Shown in pieces: positions 58,901 through 64,000 of a stretch of 64,000 bases of DNA. The position numbers and the translations under genes were made by a program. Source of the DNA: Triatoma infestans (Eukaryota; Arthropoda; Insecta; Hemiptera; Reduviidae); NCBI GenBank assembly GCA_011037195.1, contig JAAEAF010004302.1, positions 1-64,000 on the forward strand, in the 5' to 3' direction. Every line of letters begins with the position of its first letter. Position 1 is the first letter of the stretch. A model generated the notes under the pieces. The model did not search any database. It saw only the letters and a list, made by a program, of their open reading frames with translations, and was not told the DNA's origin.

Positions 58901-61900
58901 TAAAATGTACAGGTATTTTTAAGTGAACAATAAAATTGATTATCAAGAATGTTTTTTTTCCCCAAGATTGTATTTCAGAATGAAAGAGAAATATACATAA
59001 TTAATTGTTTAGAAAAGAATGCTTCTATTTATACTTGGAATTGGTATTTATGTTTTAATTAAGGATGCTTACAAAATATTTTTGTATTTTCTCTTACTGC
59101 TGTATGGAAAAGTTATAGCAATCGTGTAAAATTTCGGAAATCATGTTTTCACCGACAATACAATGTTTTTGAAGGCTGAACACACTCTTTCTGTGTTGTG
59201 TGTGAATAAAATATTTCAAAAAACGAACAAAATTGCAGGAATCTCAAACTTGATTTTCCATTTAGGTATCTCCACCGGCATTCACACAAAGTTTTTTATC
59301 AAAAGTCTGTCAAATGGAAATTGACATTACCGCATTATTTTTTTCAGTTCTTCTCGAATATGGTTTCAACGGTTTTCTTTATAATTCGTATTAATTGTAC
59401 TCATAAATGCGTGCACTTTTATTTGTAACATTTTGCTGGGAATGATTTTTGAAGGATTCTGGAAGCGCTGCAACCTTAAGTTTTCTCTTAAATGCTACTT
59501 TGATATAATATAGGTCTGCCACATGTATTCATAATATTAAGTTACATTGGAAGCATTAAACTCGTTAATTAAGTTACATTGAATCATTAATAGGAAATGA
59601 GACTCTTCAAAATAGATATCTGAAGTTTTCGAAAACCGCTCCACTTATTCTGTTTAAAGTTAGAAGATTAACTGCGCTATTTAAACTTATCATTTTTATT
59701 TGGAACTGTTCTTTCTAAAAAAGATTATTAGGGAATCTGTGTCGATAGATTTCATGTTTTAGAGATTGATCAAGGCGCTGAATGCTGGATACTATGTAGC
59801 TCAATCAAGTACCTGCTATATGCTGAAAACCAATATGTACCTTCATCATCATCTTCTTCTTCCAAATCCGTTCCCTCTTCCTCTCCGTGTACGAGGTTTA
59901 TCCATGTTGGTTGTATTTCTTTTAATCTAAAAATTTCCAGTTGTGTGAGTGATTGACCCATAACAACATAGCTAGATGGAGGAGCTGCTGCCTCCTTAGG
60001 GCCATCAAGCTGGCCGGTATACTTAGGGATGGTAACCTTTAGCTGTGTACAGTAATGCCTTTTTGTTCTTTGTTAAGTTCTGTTGTGTGCTTAACTATTC
60101 TGATGAATATGGAGCTGTGATGTCGCTAATCCCCAAGTTTTGCATGCATCAACACTTGTACCTTCATCATCTTATTTTTCCTCAATTTGAACAAAATTTC
60201 TCCGTTATAGCTTATTATAGCTGTCACACCATATTTTTACTTATGGGCATCTGAGATGTAAAAATTAAAATAATTGTACCGTTAATAAATAAAAATACTG
60301 TTGTTGATATTCTGATTAAAGTAGATAAATTGAAAATAATATTTAGAATTTTAATATAAATTCTTATTGTAATGGTTCCATTATATAATATATCTAAACC
60401 CATTGTCAACTGCTAATATAATATATATATATAGCAGGTTGACCATTGGTTAGATAATTTGCTAAATTTTTATTTTGGGCTTATTCTAAATTAGGTGGGA
60501 AGGATTTCTTGCTCGAAGTAAACTACTTAAAGTTTTTCCCATAATATTGAAGAATATGTTGGGGCAATAGTTGTTTCTGAAACTTGTACATCTAGATCTG
60601 AAAGACTTGAAAGGTCTGTTGTATGTCTCCCTTTTCTTACAGTGCTTATACATTACTTGTTAGTCCAACAATTATAGGATAATAACAGTAAGAGTGTGCG
60701 TGTAGGTGAAGTAAGTTAAACCCGAAGTTGTCCACATTGACTTCATTTGCAGGCCTCCATTTTTTGCGCCTAAGTGTTTTTGGGTTATCAGTGTGTAGGT
60801 GTTGTTTATACAGGGTTGTCTTATACAGTTACTCTGAAAATATTGTAGGGAAGCCAAGATTCCTTACGTGGAGAAGGTTTCAGAAAGTATAGCTTACCCG
60901 GAGGCAACATTGAAAAGTTCCTTACTTTGTTAAAGCTTATATTGTCATTATTTATGTTTGCACTTAAATACATTTATTTTTTAACTAAATAGGTATTAAA
61001 ATTGAAACAAGCACCGGAAACAACCTGGGAGATACAAGTTGAAAGTCTTGATGAAGATGTTAATGGAGGGCGTTCAATATGTTGGCCTAAAGACTGGCTG
61101 CCTAAAGACTGCCCTACTGCCAGGATCATAGCTTTAAATTATACAACAGATCCATACCTTTGGCGACCATTTTTCTTTGCCAAATCCAAAAGGTATTTAT
61201 GAATAAATAATATTGTATGGACATTATTTGTATTACCAACGCCAAAGGATTTCCTTTTTGAAATGCACTACTGCTGAATTGGCATAAATAATGTTTATTA
61301 AACAAGAAATTTTATTAGAATTATTTTGTTTTTTGTTAATAATTAATAACACATTTGTCATAATAGGACTGGCATGCCGGAGAGATCTTGGGAAATGATA
61401 AATAACCTATTGGATATTGGTGTTGGTAAACATTCCATTATTTGGGTTGGACATTCCAAAGGGGGACTATATGTCAAGCAGATGCTTGTTAATGGTAATT
61501 TGTTATTATTTCATATAAAAATAGACAAATTTATAGCAAATTATTGCAATATTTTGCATGATGCCCAAATTACTTAGTGTATACCTGGTCGATGAGAGTA
61601 CTGAAATTCCTTGCTACTTATAATGAAAACTAGAGTTTTAGAAGATTAGGATGTCTTTTTATCACAACTACAAAAAGATGAAGTTATTTCAGTTGATATC
61701 ATCTTGAAGAGCAGTGTTTACTAAAGTTGTATATAAGAATTCCATAATTACATAAGTGCAGGTCAATTTAAGAAAGTAAACATTTTATTACAAAAACAGA
61801 AAGTAATAGATATAATTTACAGATATAAGTTATGATTTCAAAATTAAGAAAATATTAGGTATTCAGACTTTATGCTCTTTGATGCTGAAAAAAGGTCTCT

Positions 61901-64000
61901 TTTCAGCTTAGCATTATCACTTAATGTAAGTGATCATAACTACTTATGAAGTATATATTATTTCTAATTATTGAAATATAATTACATTTCAACATATAGA
62001 GAGCACACTTAGAAGCTACATATTTTCTTTAACCGAGGCACACATTTTATTACATACAGAGATCATCACCTATTTTTGAACTTTTTTTTAACTGATCAGT
62101 TTGTAAAGTTTTTAGGGTCATAAAACATATTTTCATTTTTAACAGATATAAAAGCACTCTGTTAAAGAGGCTCTTTATTTAACATTATAATGAGCACTCC
62201 CAAATTAATAGATGGCTTTTCAAATGAGTTTATATTTTCTACAATTGTAGTAACTGCATTAAGGCATTATTTAAATTAAGGAACACTATTCGTGAAGATG
62301 TTTAATACAGTTTGTTTACATAAACTTTTTTGTTTTGTTTTTTGTAGCTTGTGAAACAGGTGAAAACAGGTATAGAGACTTAACTAGAAATACAAGGGGG
62401 ATTATGTTCTACAGTGTGCCACATAGAGGATCACCTCTGGCCAGTCTGAACTTACCATTATTTAGACAGTCCATTGAGCTAACAGAAGTTCAGAAAAGTA
62501 AGTGTACTAGATTTTTTTTTAAATTATTTTCTGTAAATACTGTAATGTAAGTATTAGCGGCCGTGTCAGATTTTCGAAATTGTGTGTCTTAAAAATGAAA
62601 TATTTTTTTTAGAATATGGAAGGTCTTAATCAGGGTAAGAGTGAACAAGATAACTCAAAAACGAAAAATTATGATTTGATATCACCAGGAGGGGGATCCG
62701 ACACCATGGTTTCGGTTAGAATCTATTAATCAAAAGCATAACACTACTGGTATTTTACCGCGTTTCGATTTCCTTGAAAGCGTTTGTAAAGATTTCTTTA
62801 AACTTGTTACACCATTGTTGAAAGTTGTCAATTTTATTTGAAACATTTTACAAATAAAATTAGGGGGAGCTTTGCCAAATCGGCCATTTATTATAATACG
62901 TTTCTCGGAAACAGCTCAAATGATTTTTTTTTAACTTGTTTACTAATTACAAAAATAACGTTTTTTTTAAAAAAAACTATTTCGGAGACAATTGATTTTA
63001 TGGGATCCTAGGTGACTGCAACATTGACTTCCCCCTAAATTCGTATGTTAGTATATCGATTAGCTCCATTAATCGATAGACCAAGGATCCTTGGAATAAT
63101 TCAAGATGACCAAGTAGCTTGCAATAATTCCAAGTTTAAAGGAAAAAATTGTCAGTTGGAAGGTGAAATGTTCAAAAACAAAAAGAAAAAATTGTCAGTT
63201 GGAAGTAGGGTTGCCAGATCTAATATATTTGATATCACCCTGATATATTTTGTTCTTATTGATGCATGATATTAGACTAAATATATCTCTAAAAATGATA
63301 TATTTATCCGATCACTGCGATGATAACAATAATAATTCGTGTTAGCGCGCTCATCTCGCGCCTCACAATCATCAGTGAACAAGTAGTTGATAGTGACTAT
63401 GTTGATTAGTTGATAGGAGTCTCGTTTATGGCGCGCGCATAGCTTGCGCCAGCGCATTCCGCCGGTTCTGCTCTCGCCAAGTGTGAAAAATCACAAAACT
63501 ACAAATTTAGGTTACAAATACTTAAAGGGTGCTCTACACCACTGACAATCAGATGACATTGCCGTCTAGAATTTTATGGTCGCAGCTATATGTGCATTTA
63601 TTTTTGTTATAAATTAACAAATTTTGAAAGATTTAAGTTGGTTTTTATTTAATAAAGTTTCAAAAAAATGTATATTTCTTTCCTAAATGATATATTTTTG
63701 AAATCTTAATCATATATATTTACATTTTTCACCTGGCATCCCTAGTTGGAAGGTGAAATGTTCAAAAAGAAAAAGAAAGAAAAAAAAAAAAGAAGCTAAG
63801 TTTCATAATTTGTTTTTTATTCAACCAATCTTTGAAAATTAATTTTTTTTTTTTTTTATGTTATTTTAAAGATTGTAAAGAAGTATTGACATTACACAAG
63901 AAATTTTTGGATCTTTTAAATAGTGAACAAGTGAAAATGACTGTGAAGAGCTTTATAGAAACCAGGCTTACTTTGATGGGCTTTTTATATGTTAAAATAG
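55770..64000 (+). CDS. SERAC1: SERAC1-like serine hydrolase, partial gene (6 exons in window)
   Basis: Exons 55770-55942, 58193-58452, 60993-61192, 61367-61494, 62348-62497 and 63872 onward join in a single open frame with GT/AG ends and matching phases (1, 0, 2, 1, 1). The product has an N-terminal hydrophobic segment (YIGLLVPLIISIYC), then an alpha/beta-hydrolase domain with ADIIFIHGIKGALNKTW, CWPKDWLPKDCPTARIIALNY, the nucleophile elbow VGHSKGG (GxSxG), NTRGIMFYSVPHRGSPLA and FLDLLNSEQVKM. The order and motifs match SERAC1, a protein linked in vertebrates to phosphatidylglycerol remodelling at mitochondria-ER contacts. The N-terminal start exon(s) and the C-terminus with the remaining catalytic residues lie outside what I can identify. 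The insect protein looks much shorter before the hydrolase domain than human SERAC1. Confidence 0.92.
56085..56232 (+). repeat. tRNA-derived SINE with internal deletion
   Basis: A perfect box B (GGTTCGAGTCC, 56119-56129), then CTGTGCTACCCTTAGATTT, CTAGGAGCCTCTACAACTC, and a deletion that joins GATGGACAGT to GATGTTGACGCG before the A-rich tail. It lies in the first visible SERAC1 intron. Confidence 0.8.
56710..56817 (-). CDS. Candidate antisense exon
   Basis: 36 codons on the minus strand between AAATGCAG (acceptor) and CCCAAC|GTAAGC (donor). The reading is LLPLFVHTVRLHWGYNVTIL, then DNCETWTIDYQKCLPN, with two Cys and two Trp, unusual for random AT-rich DNA. Phase 0 at both ends, compatible with 54445-54771 as the next exon. 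It lies inside a SERAC1 intron on the opposite strand. Function unknown. Confidence 0.45.
57287..57719. mobile_element. Inverted-repeat element in SERAC1 intron
   Basis: The left end CATGGGCGTAGCCAAGATT and right end CTTCTTGGCTACGCCTATGG are imperfect terminal inverted repeats. Inside lie a minus R fragment (57420-57470, with the ACATTCACACAACTTTCTCT signature) and a SINE 3' end on the minus strand (about 57655-57700). It is therefore a mosaic, about 433 bp. No target duplication is identified. Confidence 0.55.
58193..58452 (+). CDS. SERAC1: SERAC1-like exon: start of hydrolase domain
   Basis: 260 bp, acceptor after a T10 tract and AG, donor CAG|GTTAGT. Encodes EVLQITVTNRLVRSLLRP, a short Asn run from an (AAT)n tract, an acidic linker (EAIEETTEKIVQ), and ADIIFIHGIKGALNKTWTQG, the first strand and oxyanion region of the hydrolase fold. 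Ends in phase 0. Confidence 0.92.
59088..59530 (+). repeat. R-family repeat in SERAC1 intron
   Basis: Left-end TCTCTTACTGCTGTATGG, then AATCGTGTAAAATTTCGGAA, TTTTCACCGACAATACA and the AAATATTTCAAAAAACGAAC block. The copy is diverged. Confidence 0.7.
59841..60042 (-). CDS. Candidate antisense exon, acidic C-terminal part
   Basis: Minus strand, acceptor GTACACAG|CTA (exon from 60042) and donor GATGAAG|GTACAT (exon to 59841). It reads LKVTIPKYTGQLDGPKEAAA, then PPSSYVVMGQSLTQLEIF, RLKEIQPTWINLVHG, and the acidic run EEEGTDLEEEDDDEG, 67 codons plus one base (phase 1). This is the most coding-like minus-strand reading in the window and is clearly richer in GC than the flanking intron. It lies within the SERAC1 intron 58453-60992. 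I do not recognise it. Its phase does not fit the exon at 56710-56817 directly, so either another exon lies between them or they are unrelated. Confidence 0.5.
60993..61192 (+). CDS. SERAC1: SERAC1-like exon: WPK/DCP block
   Basis: 200 bp, acceptor AAATAG|GTA, donor AAAAG|GTATTT. Encodes TTWEIQVESLDEDV...ICWPKDWLPKDCPTARIIAL...YLWRPFFFAKSK. The CWPKxWLxKDCPxxRII block is a SERAC1 hallmark. Ends in phase 2. Confidence 0.93.
61367..61494 (+). CDS. SERAC1: SERAC1-like exon: catalytic serine elbow
   Basis: 128 bp, acceptor ATAATAG|GAC, donor AATG|GTAATT. Encodes TGMPERSWEMINNLLDIGVG, then HSIIWVGHSKGGLYVKQMLV. The serine in GHSKG is the predicted nucleophile. Confidence 0.94.
62348..62497 (+). 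CDS. SERAC1: SERAC1-like exon: NTRGI/SVPHRGS block
   Basis: 150 bp, acceptor TTTTTTGTAG|CT, donor CAGAAAA|GTAAGT. Encodes ACETGENRYRDLTRNTRGI, MFYSVPHRGSPLASLNLPLF and a tail ending EVQK. The YSVPHxGS motif is conserved in SERAC1. Confidence 0.94.
62530..63020 (+). repeat. R-family repeat in SERAC1 intron
   Basis: GTCAGATTTTCGAAATTG, AACTCAAAAACGAAAAATT, ATCACCAGGAGGGGGATCCG and the TTTCTTTAAACTTGTTACACC block, in family order. Confidence 0.7.
63150..63205. repeat. Short tandem duplication at the hAT target
   Basis: The unit TTGTCAGTTGGAAGG...CAAAAAGAAAAA is present left of the element and again, split, around it (right part 63745-63785). Confidence 0.75.
63206..63744. mobile_element. hAT-like non-autonomous transposon with 8-bp TSD
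   Basis: The ends TAGGGTTGCCAGATC and CACCTGGCATCCCTA are imperfect terminal inverted repeats. The 8-bp target duplication GTTGGAAG is exact (63198-63205 and 63745-63752). An 8-bp duplication and TAGGG-type ends fit the hAT superfamily. 539 bp, with no transposase frame. The target was one unit of a pre-existing tandem duplication (AGTTGGAAGGTGAAATGTTC). Inserted in the SERAC1 intron between the exons at 62348 and 63872. Confidence 0.85.
63872..64000 (+). CDS. SERAC1: SERAC1-like exon, cut by window end
   Basis: Acceptor TTTTAAAG|AT after a long T tract. Encodes NCKEVLTLHKKFLDLLNSEQ, then VKMTVKSFIETRLTLMGFLYVK, open to the window end. Confidence 0.88.

Overview
This is an AT-rich stretch of animal nuclear DNA, almost certainly from an insect. 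I infer this from long introns with GT/AG ends, dense retrotransposon fossils of insect types (Penelope-like, Jockey-, RTE- and I-like LINEs, an LTR element with zinc-knuckle Gag, mariner), tRNA-derived SINEs and simple repeats. The order cannot be fixed from sequence alone. The window reads as a gene-poor repeat landscape of about 54 kb, followed by the 5' and middle part of one recognisable conserved gene.

Region 1-9 kb: copies of an abundant family with no visible coding capacity, called 'R' here. One full copy is at 1961-2935, and its ends fold into small hairpins. There is also a palindrome derived from a Penelope-like terminal repeat (4.1-4.4 kb) and a decayed RTE-like LINE (6.2-7.3 kb, minus). 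Region 9.27-13.69 kb: a two-LTR retrotransposon on the minus strand, nested inside an R copy, with a 4-bp target duplication, primer site, polypurine tract and a broken gag, but no pol. Region 13.7-16.3 kb: R copies and two small LINE fossils. Region 16.68-19.98 kb: a rearranged Penelope-like element (PLE), a palindrome within a palindrome, whose GIY-YIG endonuclease half and reverse transcriptase half lie head to head on opposite strands. Region 20-35 kb: a possible solo LTR, a foldback repeat, three Jockey-like LINE fossils, SINEs and long featureless AT-rich stretches.

Region 35.6-37.5 kb: an I-like LINE fossil (plus) with RNase H and a (TAA)n tail, interrupted by a small PLE-derived palindrome. 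Region 37.5-54 kb: more R copies (a full minus copy at 41745-42727), two terminal-inverted-repeat elements (44.85-45.38 and 46.66-47.58 kb), a SINE and a mariner fragment.

Region 54.4-64 kb: the gene region. Six phase-compatible exons on the plus strand (55770 to past 64000) encode a SERAC1-like serine hydrolase, with an N-terminal hydrophobic segment and the lipase motif GHSKG; both ends of the gene are incomplete. Its introns hold a hAT-like non-autonomous element with a clear 8-bp target duplication (63206-63744), another inverted-repeat element, a SINE and R copies. On the opposite strand, three candidate exons (59841-60042, 56710-56817, 54445-54771) suggest an overlapping antisense gene that I do not recognise. 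Three unrelated repeat families share a CTGANGA-N-stem-GAAA core that resembles a hammerhead ribozyme; this is the most interesting non-coding pattern in the window.
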